Shown here piece by piece: positions 24,246-33,945 of a DNA stretch of 64,000 nt; the stretch's first letter is position 1; each line of letters starts with the position of its first letter. The notes under the pieces were generated by a model. The model searched no databases. It was not told where the DNA came from and saw only the letters and a list, made by a program, of their open reading frames with translations. The position numbers were made by a program, and so were the translations under genes. The DNA is from Orobanche coerulescens (lineage: Eukaryota > Streptophyta > Magnoliopsida > Lamiales > Orobanchaceae). The stretch covers positions 39,013,501-39,077,500 of the forward strand of contig CM065804.1 of NCBI GenBank assembly GCA_033398695.1, read 5' to 3'.

Positions 24246-25584
24246 CAAACCCTTCTCTTCACACTTAGGTCACCGACACTCACTTCTCATCCTCACTTCT
24301 CCTTCTCCCTTGGTGTTCTCTCTCTCCCGATTTCTTCTCGGTTTCTCTCTCTCACTCTCGGCCGAAATAAAATGGCGAAAGACACACACACGAAGCTCTC
24401 GACTTACACGCCCATCTCGCGACCGGAGGAATCCGGAATAGGAGGCGGTGGCGGCGGGCGACGATATGCGACCTCAACGGCGGTTTTCCGGTAGCTCGTG
24501 GCGGTGGAGATCTGGGCGCGGTTTGCGCTGCGGCGGTGGTGGTTCGAACGGTGGTTCACGACGGCGAGGTCCGAGGTTGGAAAAGCGGTGGATATGGTTT
24601 CGATTTCCGAATTTTGAGTTCGGGTTTCGTGTTGATATAATCGGACGAACTTGTATGAGAAGGCGGTCGATCGGAGGTCGATTCTGTTTCGGGTTTGAAG
24701 GTCTTGAGTTCGGGTGAGTCCGGCTAAAAGCTTCGATTTCGGTTTGGTTTCGATGATTTGAATTTGGTTTCTATGTTCGTCATGATGCAAGGAGACGAAA
24801 GGTTAAAATTATTGGGTTCAGCAAGTACTCTGGTTTGAAAATTTGGGTGTTTAGGAATTGAATTTAACAGATGTAGTATAATTTACCCTCTGTGGTATAA
24901 ATTTGCGTAAGAAAAATAAAATAAAAAAATAGAGTTTACCTTTGGAGAAAGCGATAATTTTGTAGAAGACGAGAGGAAGCGGATGATTCGCGAAGATACA
25001 AGTGTTGCGTTGTGGCTACGGTGAGCTTATGTGTATTGTGTATTCTAGTTGTATTATACGATTTATCTTGAAAGAATTGCAACCACCCACGATGTAAAAG
25101 CTGCTCTGCATGATGCCCACTACTCCACTAAAGTGGTGGTTGATGATGGTGCGAAAAACTTCCGATCGTGAGTGTGTGAGAGAATGATTAAAATGATAAT
25201 TGGGCTGGGTAAAATTATAATGGTTGGGCTTTAATTAATTGTAGGATTTGGGCTGAGTATTATAATGGGTTTGGCTTAGGCTGGCCCAAAGTGAATAAAT
25301 TAAAATTAATTAAAATGGACTTGTGAAATCTTATGCGTAACGATTAATATTGCTTAAAATTTGACTCGGGCCTAGAAACGACGAGATGAAACAATGAATT
25401 AAAATGAGAAATGCAACGAAACAAATCACATGACTTGTCATGAATAATAATGGTATAAATGAATTTGCGTGATTATGAAAATGAAATGAATTAAATGATG
25501 AAATTATTCGGGCATTGATTTAATAAAATTGAATATGTTTTCTATAATTCACAATAAATGTGTATGCGAAATCGGGGCGTTACA

Positions 25585-26973
25585 CTTCTCCCTCATTAGC
25601 CCGGTGATTCGTACTTTAGACTTTTTACTATCCTTTGTTTTTCTTTTTCTCTTCCTTCCTTTCTTTAGAGTCGTGTGCTAAATTTTAAGTTTGGGGAAGT
25701 TGGATTTGGAATGATTAATTGAATTGAGAATCGTGATGAATTTAAATTTGCGTCCTTAGCTAAATTTGTGTGATTGAATCAAGTTCGTATATTGGGATTT
25801 AAGTATGGCCTGACATAGGAGATGGGTATGATTGACTAGTTTGATTTTAATTAGGGTGGTTCACTAGTCTTGATTTTGGATTTGGATAAAAGTGTGATGG
25901 ATTCATGGCACAAGCCCTTTTTATTCGTGAGTTTTGAGCCGTAGAGCAAAATAAACATATATAAATAATTATACATATGCATGCTCACTATTTCTTCTTG
26001 TGGGGTCGAACGTGGTGTTCATGCTAGAACTTAATCAATTATTCATGTCAAGACTATGTTAGTGTTCTCATGCAGTAAAGTGATAAAGGTAAATTAGGAA
26101 TAACCCACTTGGCTTATATTTTCCCACCTCGACATAATCACCACTAGAAGCCCATCTGAACCTAAGCCTTATTCTTTGATCCAGCACATTTTATTAGCCA
26201 TTATCAAATTTTTGGTGAAAATTCATCCGTTTGAACCCTTGGTCAAGATTTGGTTGTGAATTAGGTGTATAACAAGTCAAGAGAAGGACGAGAAATTATC
26301 AAAAAGTGGGTGGTGAAGTGAAAAGAAAAAAGGTGCTGAAATTAAGATGAAAAAAATAAAGGCCGAAACAAAAAAAAATATAATAACAAAAATAGGGGGC
26401 GGCCGTAAAAATACCCCCCTCGAATGTTGTTAAAGCCACTGACCTCAATTGATCTTTCGTGGCTATGCGATAACATGTATGTACCCAAAAGGGTGCAAAA
26501 GGAATGACAGTGATTCATTGCTTGTAGGATTTGTTATGCACTTAATTTCATGATTAGTCTTGACCAGCGAATCCTTTATTTATCCTTTTTATCGTACCCA
26601 TACCTAAAGCCCCGCTAAAACCATAAAAGCCCTTTTGATTATATGCATGAGTTCATCTAAGTAGTGGAGATTTGATTTTTGTGCGAGTATGTGGTAATGA
26701 CACACCATATTTTGACGTGAGTGATTGCTTAATAATCCCTATATCTACTTGAGCGAGAGTGACCCCTTGTGAGGCCATCGAATTTTCTCTCACTTGATGC
26801 TAATGAAGATGTTGAGATTGGTTGAGGTACTTTAATTTTCTTCATACTTGTTCATGATTATTTGTTCTCCCTTGAATATGGCTATCATCTTGGATTTTTC
26901 AATACATGCTTCATGAATTTCTTTCACTCGAATTATGCTTGAGGACAAGCATTGGTTTAAGTTTGGGGACATT
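25585..26973 (+). repeat. Athila/Tat-like 3' untranslated region, copy 1
   Basis: About 1.39 kb of AT-rich non-coding DNA, repeated at 36056-37436 and 47740-49122. It includes an A-rich purine section, a G-run/C-run inverted repeat (26393-26422) and the end 'aagcattggtttaagtttgggg', which acts as polypurine tract before LTR X1. No ORF of note. Its left end is cut by the family-1 array. Confidence 0.8.
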
Positions 26974-27209
26974 TGATAGGACGAAAATAGTTTGCTGAAA
27001 TCATTGTTAATTATAAGGTTTTAATGAATTTTCTGTTGGCACAGTTGGTTATTTTCCATATATTTATATTTTGGATGTAATTTACTTCACTTGGCAATTT
27101 GTTGTTTAATTTAGGTGTTTGATGGAGTTTTTAAGCTTAAGGAATAATTTGGATCATCAAACGGACCAAGCCAAGGTGATTTGGGCTTAAAATGAAGAAA
27201 ATGTCGTGC

Positions 27210-27230
27210 GACACTGGGTGGCCCAGTGTC
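27210..27230. repeat. Perfect hairpin in LTR X1 U3
   Basis: Nine-base arms GACACTGGG and CCCAGTGTC with a three-base TGG loop. Also present in X3 (37673-37693), X4 (49359-49379) and the inverted fragment (46448-46468). Two further CCCAGTGTC half-sites follow in direct orientation. Confidence 0.9.
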
Positions 27231-27477
27231 AGTTCGCTGACCCAGTGTCAGTTCGCTGACCCAGTGTCAGTCCTGTTACGAAAATAATCTTACTTGGGGC
27301 CCAAGAAACGACTCAAAAATCGCCCAATTAGTTCCACAAGGCAATAAATCGGTCCATGGGCTGGGAAAAGGAATTGGAATAGAATTAGGAAGAAAGACTC
27401 CAAGGAAATCAAAACTCAAGAAGGATAAGAAGGAAGGAGATCCAATTAAAGAAGGAAACTAAGAGATAAAGAATTAT

Positions 27478-27484
27478 TATAAAA
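27478..27484 (+). promoter_or_regulatory. TATA box of LTR X1
   Basis: TATAAAA on the element's coding strand, about 250 bases after the U3 hairpin. It is conserved in X3 (37922-37928) and X4 (49608-49614) and mutated to TTTTAAAA in X2. Confidence 0.6.
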
Positions 27485-28468
27485 GGAGAGGAGGGCTGGA
27501 ATTATTTTCATCTTTGATACCCAATTTTTACGGCTGGAGCAGAAGAAGAAAAGGGACGGCCGAACCAATTCTCGCCGGAGCAACCGAGCCGTTTCCGACA
27601 TGCGAAGAAGAAGACTACACTGTTTCAATTTCTTTCTCCTCATGTCTATTATTAATTTGCTGTTTTCTAAAGCCAACATGCTGTATTTGAATTATTCATG
27701 TTTTAATCCCGTAGCGTATTCTGAACTCGAGTTCTCTTAAATTACGTTTGTGTTATTGAATTCACGACTATGCCATTTAATTTCTTGATTTGGTTTGGCC
27801 AACTAGATTAGGAGTTTGATGTCTTATGCTAGAAATTGAGTTGTAATCCGTAATTGTTGCAATTTTAATTTCACAAGTAGCAAACAATTGATTTTTCCCA
27901 ATTGAGTAACACAAATCGAGATCCTTTAAGTCGAGCTTATGAACTTAATATTGCCTACTCCATTATTTTGGTTTTTAATGCATCTAGCGAGCGAGATTTG
28001 AAGAGCTTGTTTTGAATCCACCGCATAGATAGGTTCGATTAAAGAGCTTGTTTTAATTGAATAAACTTAAGAAATAATTGGGGTCAACAGAGCTTGTTGT
28101 TAGCTTCGGAATAGGAGTTCATGAGATTAGAGAAGAGATAAATGTTGCATTGAAACTTGAGTTAATTCGAAACGGTGGATAACGGAGCTAAGAACTAGAT
28201 TATTCCGTTAATTGATATTTTCAACTTTTTATTTCCTTGTTTATTTTATTTTATCTTACGCAATTTATTTTAGTTAAGATCAGAAACAAACCCCCCTTTA
28301 TTTATTTTATTTTAATTGCATAAAGTACTTAATCCTTAATTAGTATAATTGATTTACCGTTCTCCGTGGGATCGACCCTTACTTGCCAATACTACTAGTT
28401 AGTAGAAGTAAGCCGAGGAAAATAAAAATAACTAATTTTGTCGCGTCACGACAGCGCGGTCAAAATTT

Positions 28469-28486
28469 TGGCGCCGTTGCCGGGGA
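28469..28486 (+). other. Primer binding site of unit X1 (tRNA-Asp type)
   Basis: TGGCGCCGTTGCCGGGGA matches the complement of the plant tRNA-Asp 3' end, six bases after the LTR. The same site follows X2 (32515-32532) and, with two changes, X3 (38958-38975). Confidence 0.85.
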
Positions 28487-28549
28487 ACGGTTTTTAATTA
28501 ATTTTACTTATTTTGGGTTAAAAACTTTCTGCAATTCCGACAGCTTTGC

Positions 28550-29611
28550 ATGAATACAAGGTCCCGAGGGGATAAAGACTTACAATACTTTCCAGAAATC
28601 ACCAAACGAGATCGAATTTTCAGACGAAAAACAAAAGAAACAAAAGAAGCACTCGGGCACTTATCATTTTCTTTCGAAACATCACCCAGCGAGTCGGAGG
28701 ACGAAATTGGAGTCATGGAAAATAACGATGAAAAGACGCTGAAGCAATTAGCCAACCTCGAGCTACCTCAACAACCACTGTGCATCACGATCCCGGCTAT
28801 TGACAACAACACCTTTGAATTGAAGTCAGGATTGATTCACTTGCTACCTGCATTTCATGGTCTATCAGGAGAGGATCCGCACAAACATCTCAAGGAATTT
28901 CATGTCGTTTGTTCAAGCATGAAGCCGAATGGTGTCACCGAAGAAGAAATCAAGCTTAGAGCCTTCCCATTCTCATTAAAAGATTCGGCTAAGGATTGAT
29001 TATTTTATTTACCATCGGCCACCATCACAACGTGGAACGAGATGGAGAGCTTATTTCTACAAAAATATTTTCCAACCTCTCGAGCGGCCAACCTAAGGAA
29101 AGAAATATGTGGTGCAAGGCAAATGACCGGAGAAACGTTGCATGAATATTGGGAACAATTCAAACAATTGGTATCTCGATGCCCGCAACATCAAATTAGC
29201 GAGCAACTCCTTATTCAATATTTTTACAAAGGACTTAATCTGATGGAGCGGAACACGATATATGCGGCAAGTGGAGGAGCTCTAGTGGACAAAACTCCCT
29301 CGTCCACAAGGGCTCTCATATCCAACATGGCGGCCAATTCACAACAATTTGGATGTCGCGATTCACCGATAAGGATGGTGAAAGAGATGCATGACTCGTC
29401 CCTTGAGGAAAAATTGAATGAGCTAACTACTTTTGTTAGAAAACTTGCTGTAGGGAATAGCACGCCGGTCGTACCCTGTCGTCTTTGTAAAACCACGGAG
29501 CATATAACAGAGAATTGTTGGATTTTGCTTGATGAAATCGAGGCACTGCAATTGGAACTGAAAATTCATATGGGAGGAAGAACAATCCGTACTCAAACAC
29601 ATACAACCTAG
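28550..29611 (+). pseudogene. Unit X1: Gag (capsid and zinc knuckle)
   Basis: Start ATG at 28550 (MNTRSRGDKDLQ). A 149-codon N-terminal part ends at TGA 28997-28999, where the inverted copy at 47118-47719 has Trp; the same frame resumes and runs to 29611. It contains the GEDPHKHLKEFHVV and LRAFPFSL blocks, the LRKEICGARQ block and one zinc knuckle CRLCKTTEHITENC near residue 305. The frame is then lost at about 29550, where seven bases present in unit X2 near 33660 are missing. Gag would form the particle and bind RNA. Confidence 0.85.
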
Positions 29612-30354
29612 GATGGAGGGATCACCCTAACTTTCGATGGAAAAACCAGCAAAAGGCACCTCCGCAAAATAGGGGGACAATTCTACAAGCAGCCCACCAA
29701 AAATCCGACACCATCCTTGGAGGAGATGATGAAGACCCTTATGGAAAACACTATGAAGCTACAACAGGGCATGAATCAGTTCCAGCATGACACTAAATCG
29801 AGTATCAAAATTCTCCAAAATCAAGTGAGTCAACTAGCCACCACGGTGAGCCGCATGGAGAGCAAAAATAGTGGGAAATTGCCATCCCATCCTAAGCCGA
29901 ACCTAAGGAACGTGAGTGTTGTAACTCTAAGGAGTGGGAAGCAGCTTAAGGAGCCTAAGAAGGTGGAGGAAGCTGAAAACGAGGAGGAAAAATCCACTGA
30001 ACAGATCAACACTGGGACACCTAGTGCAGAATCAGCACCCAGTGCAGAACTGCCAGACAGCAAGGTAAAGTCATCCAAAACTGCTCCTTTTGAGACTAAC
30101 GAGTTACCTTTTCCATCTAGGGTCAAAAAGGCAGTGATCATGAATAAAGAGAAGCAAATCCTAGACGTATTCTGAAAGGTTGAAATCAACATTCCCTTAC
30201 TCGACGCAGTTCAACAAATTCCAAAATATGCAAAGTTCCTTAAAGACTTATGCACCAGCAAACGGAGGCTAAAAGGGAATGAGAAGGTGGTGATGGGGGA
30301 AAATGTTTCCGCTGTATTCCAAAAGAAATTGCCACCAAACGGGAAGATCCAGGT
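29612..30354 (+). pseudogene. Unit X1: Gag C-terminal region to protease
   Basis: The clear open part is 29717-30175 (152 codons): a Met/Gln-rich helix (MEEMMKTLMENTMKLQQGMNQ), a coiled-coil-like stretch, the VTLRSGKQL block and a Glu/Lys/Ser-rich linker, ending at a TGA where unit X2 has CGA. After that the frame continues (VQQIPKYAKFLKDLCTSKRR) to a frameshift near 30343, where one A of X2 is missing. It links Gag to protease in Athila/Tat polyproteins. Confidence 0.78.
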
Positions 30355-30975
30355 ATGTTCGTTATTCCTTGTCGAATTGGAAATAAGGGTTTTGAACGAG
30401 CTATGCTAGATTTAGGATCATCAATAAATGTTATGCCACGCTCTATATACACCTCCTTAAATATAGAACCTCTTCGGGAAATAAGGATAATTATACAATT
30501 GGCGGATCGTAGCCTTGTGTATCCCGAAGGGGTAATTGAGGACGTTCTTGTCCAAGTCAATAAACTTGTATTTCCAGCCGACTTCTACGTTCTTGATATG
30601 CAAAACGAGTCATCAAATTCAATACCTATTTTGTTAGGAAGACCATTTCTAAATACTGCCAATACCAAAATAGATGTTCGTGAAGGATCTCTCACGATGG
30701 AATTTGATGACCAAATCGTACGATTTAATATTTATGATGCTATGAAATTTCTTGAGGAAGATTGCTCTCTTTTTGCATTAAGCGTGATTGACCCTCTTGT
30801 CGAGGAAGTGTTTGAGTTGCATTGCAGTGGTAGACTCGAAGTGGTGCTTACTAAAAACTTGGAGGCTGATAAAGAAAATTATTTTGCGGAGCTTCAAAGA
30901 GAATTACAGCCAATATATGAGGAATTATATGGAAAAAGTGAACCAGAGTTAGCCTTCGATGCGCATCTCAAGTGA
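30355..30975 (+). pseudogene. Unit X1: aspartic protease and short tail
   Basis: 206 codons with the retroviral-type protease motif LDLGSSINVMPRS (catalytic Asp present), the ILLGRPFLNTA block and the REGSLTMEFDD block, as in Athila/Tat proteases. Where these elements normally continue into RT, this one has only about 60 more residues (EVVLTKNLEADKENYF) before TGA. Unit X2 has the same tail with GGA at the stop position and continues another 32 residues to PPWCVH. No RT motif follows in either. Confidence 0.82.
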
Positions 30976-31356
30976 GGAAAGTTTTCAATAAACACTCCGA
31001 GAAAGTTTGGTGTGGTTCAAGAAGACGAGTCATCAGTCGTACATTTATTGAGACCCATACCAAAACCTCCTTGGTGTGTTCACTAAAAAGAGAAGTTCTT
31101 CATCGAGCCAATGACGTAAAAAAAGGCGCTTGTTGGGAGGCAACCCAATTTTTATTTTTCGCATTTTTTTCTTTTCTCTCGACAGATTTTAGTAGTAAGA
31201 AAATATTTTTTTATCCTGCCCTTTTTATTTTTATTATTTCCTTTTTAACTTTTTTTTCCTTGAGTACTCCCACTTAATTATTAAATTTTATTCCCTTTCT
31301 CCCTCATCTCAGTTATCTCCCTCCCCCTTTCGGTCGTCTTCTTCCCCCCCTCCGCA
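30976..31356 (+). other. Unit X1 3' region
   Basis: It begins with the last codons of the pol-less reading frame (to about 31085), then 'gggaggcaacccaa', a sequence typical after the coding region of Athila/Tat elements, then pyrimidine-rich non-coding DNA. It ends abruptly at 31356 against LTR X2. Compared with unit X2, the 3' ORF relic, the 3'UTR and the first 381 bases of the LTR are missing, a deletion of roughly 2.4 kb. Confidence 0.7.
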
Positions 31357-32508
31357 CATGGGCTGGGAAAAGGAATCGAAATAGAATTAGGAAGAAAGAC
31401 TCCAAGGAAATCAAAACTCAAGAAGGATAAGAAGGAAGGAGATCCAATTAAAGAAGGAAACTAAGAGATAAAGAATTATTTTAAAAGGAGAGGAGGGCTG
31501 GAATTATTTTCATCTTTGATACCCAATTTTTATGTCTGGAGCAGAAGAAAAAAAGGGATGGCCGAACCAATTCTCGCCGGAGCAACCGAGCCGTTTCCGA
31601 CGTGCGAAGAAGAAGACTACACCATTTGAATTTCTTTCTCCTCATGTCTATTATTAATTTGCTATTTTCTAAAGCCAACATGTCCGGCTAATTTTCTATT
31701 CTAGTTCTTAGTGAAGTTTGAAACCGTATTTGAATTATTTATGTTTTAATCCCGTAGCGTATTCTCAACTCGAATTCTCTTGAATTACTTTTGTGTTATT
31801 GAATTCACGACTATGCCATTTAATTTCTTGATTTGGTTTGGCCAACTAGATTAGGAGTTTGATGTCTTATACTAGAAATTGAGTTGTAATCCGTAATTGT
31901 TGCAATTTTAATTTCACAAGTAGCAAACAATGATTTTTCGCAATTGAGTAACACAAAATCGAGATCCCTTAAGTCGAGCTTATGAACTTAATATCTTGCC
32001 TACTCCATTATTTTGGTTTTTAATGCATCTAGCGAGCGAGATTTGAAGAGCTTGTTTTGAATCCACCACATAGATAGGTTCGATTAAAGAGCTTGTTTTA
32101 ATTGAATAAACTTAAGAAATAATTGGGGTCAACAGAGCTTGTTGTTGGCTTCGGAATAGGAGTTCATGAGATTATAGAAGAGATAAGCGCTGCATTTAAA
32201 CTTGAATTAATTCGAAACGGTGGATAACGGAGCTAAGAACTAGATTATTCCGTTAATTGATATTTTCAACTTTTTATTTCCTTGTTTATTTTATTTTATC
32301 TTACGCAATTTATTTTAGTTAAGATCAGAAACAAACTCCCCCTTTATTTATTTTATTTTACTTGCACAAAGTACTTAATCCTTAATTAGTATAATTGATT
32401 TACCGTTCTCCGTGGGATCGACACTTACTTGCCGATACTACTAGTTAGTAGAAGTAAGCCGAGGAAAATAAAAATAACTAATTTTGTCGCGTCACGACAG
32501 CGCGGTCA
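31357..32508 (+). repeat. Athila/Tat-like LTR X2, 5'-truncated
   Basis: 1152 bp matching X1 from 27355 to its end; the first 381 bases, including the U3 hairpin, are absent. The TATA box is mutated. It is followed by an intact tRNA-Asp PBS (32515-32532). Confidence 0.88.
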
Positions 32509-32514
32509 AAATTT

Positions 32515-32532
32515 TGGCGCCGTTGCCGGGGA
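32515..32532 (+). other. Primer binding site of unit X2
   Basis: Same 18-base tRNA-Asp complement as at 28469, six bases after the LTR end. Confidence 0.85.
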
Positions 32533-32664
32533 ATGGTTTTAAATTAATTTTACTTATTTTGGGTTAAAAACTTTCTGCAATTCCGACAATGGGTGACCCA
32601 GTGTCAGTTCTGGAAATTCATTATAATTGTCAGTTGTGCACTAATCTGTTTGTTTTAGCTTTGC

Positions 32665-33945
32665 ATGAATACAAGGTCCCGAGGGGATAAAGACTTACAA
32701 TACTTTCCAGAAATCACCAAACGAGATCGAATTTTCAGACGAAAAACAAAAGAAACCAAAGAAGCACTCGGGCACTTATCATTTTCTTTCAAAACATCAC
32801 CCAGCGAGTCGGAGGACGAAATTGGAGTCATGGCAAATAACGCTGAAAAGACGCTGAAGCAATTAGCCAACCCCGAGCTACCTCAACAACCACTGTGCAT
32901 CACGATCCCGGCTATTGACAACAACACCTTTGAATTGAAGTCAGGATTGATTCACTTGCTACCTGCATTTCATGGTCTATCAGGAGAGGATCCGCACAAA
33001 CATCTCAAGGAATTTCATGTCGTTTTTTCAAGCATGAAGCCGAACGGTGTCACCAAAGAACAAATCAAGCTTAGAGCCTTCCCATTCTCATTAAAAGATT
33101 CAGCTAAGGATTGATTATTTTATTTACCGTCGGCCACCATCACAACGTGGAACGAGATGGAGAACTTATTTCTAGAAAAATATTTTCCAACCTCTCGAGC
33201 GGCCAACCTAAGGAAAGAAATATGTGGTGCAAGGCACATGACCGGAGAAACGTTGCATGAATATTGGGAATGATTCAAACAATTGGTATCTCCATGCCCG
33301 CAACATCAAATTAGCGAGCAACTCCTTATTCAATATTTTTACGAAGGACTTAATCCGATGGAGCAGAACACGATATATGCGGCAAGTGGAGGAGCTCTAG
33401 TAGACAAAACTCCCTCGTCCGCAATGGCTCTCATATCCAACATGGCGACCAATTCACAACAATTTGGATGTCGCGATTCACCGATCAGGATGGTGAAAGA
33501 GATGCATGACTCGTCCCTTGAGGAAAAATTGAATGAGCTAACTACTTTTGTTAGAAAACTTGCTGTAGGGAATAGCACGCCGGTCGTACCCTGTCGTCTT
33601 TGTAAAACCACGGAGCATATAACCGAGAATTGTTGGATTTTGCTTGATGAAATCGAGGCACATGCCAATGCAATTGGAACTGAAAATTCATATGGGAGGA
33701 AGAACGATCCGTACTCAAACACATACAACCCAGGATGGAGGGATCACCCTAACTTTCGATGGAAAAACCAGGAAGAGGCACCTCCGCAAAATAGGGGACA
33801 ATTCTACAAGCAGCCCACCGAAAATCCGACACCATCCTTGGAGGAGATGATGAAGACCCTTATGACAAACACTATGAAGCTACAACAGGGCATGAATCAT
33901 TTCCAGCATGACACTAAATCGAGTATCAAAATTCTCCAAAATTAA
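32665..33945 (+). pseudogene. Unit X2: Gag
   Basis: Start ATG at 32665. It is the same protein as unit X1, with the shared TGA at 33112-33114, a second TGA near 33271 and a TAA at 33943-33945 where X1 has CAA. The zinc knuckle (CRLCKTTEHITENC) and the following Asn/Trp-rich basic stretch (near 33700-33770) are complete here, whereas X1 lost them by frameshift. All visible breaks are point substitutions. Confidence 0.85.

Larger units (their letters stand above)
1..25584 (-). mobile_element. Tandem array of Ty3/gypsy chromovirus (family 1) copies sharing LTRs
   Basis: Four LTRs of about 2.3 kb (1844-4144, 8974-11294, 16132-18430, 23286-25584) alternate with internal regions of about 4.85 kb that encode Gag, protease, RT, RNase H, integrase and a chromodomain-like end on the minus strand. 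Each LTR has a tRNA-Met-type PBS on its left and a polypurine tract on its right, so each inner LTR serves both neighbours. LTRs read TGTAACGCCC...GTCGCTACA on the minus strand. Diagnostic substitutions make LTR1 resemble LTR3 and LTR2 resemble LTR4. Such arrays are known to arise by unequal recombination between LTRs; duplication of a dimer, or assembly error, is my inference. The left end lies outside the window. The right end abuts 3'UTR sequence of the Athila/Tat-like family at 25585. Confidence 0.9.
23286..25584 (-). repeat. Family-1 LTR4 (5' LTR of unit D, right end of array)
   Basis: 2299-bp LTR with TG...CA ends, closest to LTR2. Its right end is followed directly by the Athila/Tat-like 3'UTR beginning 'cttctccctc' instead of a polypurine tract, so this is the right border of the array. 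It contains direct repeats (23710-23819) and an antisense TATA box (24238-24245). Confidence 0.92.
26974..28462 (+). repeat. Athila/Tat-like LTR X1
   Basis: 1489-bp LTR from TGATAGGACG to GCGCGGTCA. Its U3 holds an inverted repeat (27210-27230) and direct repeats 'cagttcgctgacccagtgt' (27230-27270). A TATA box lies at 27478-27484. It is followed by a tRNA-Asp PBS. Confidence 0.88.

Noticed and set aside
32589..32658. A 70-bp block in unit X2 missing from X1, resembling a removed intron
   Set aside because: The junction does not fit GT-AG; it fits a deletion between short AG repeats. The third copy keeps the block.
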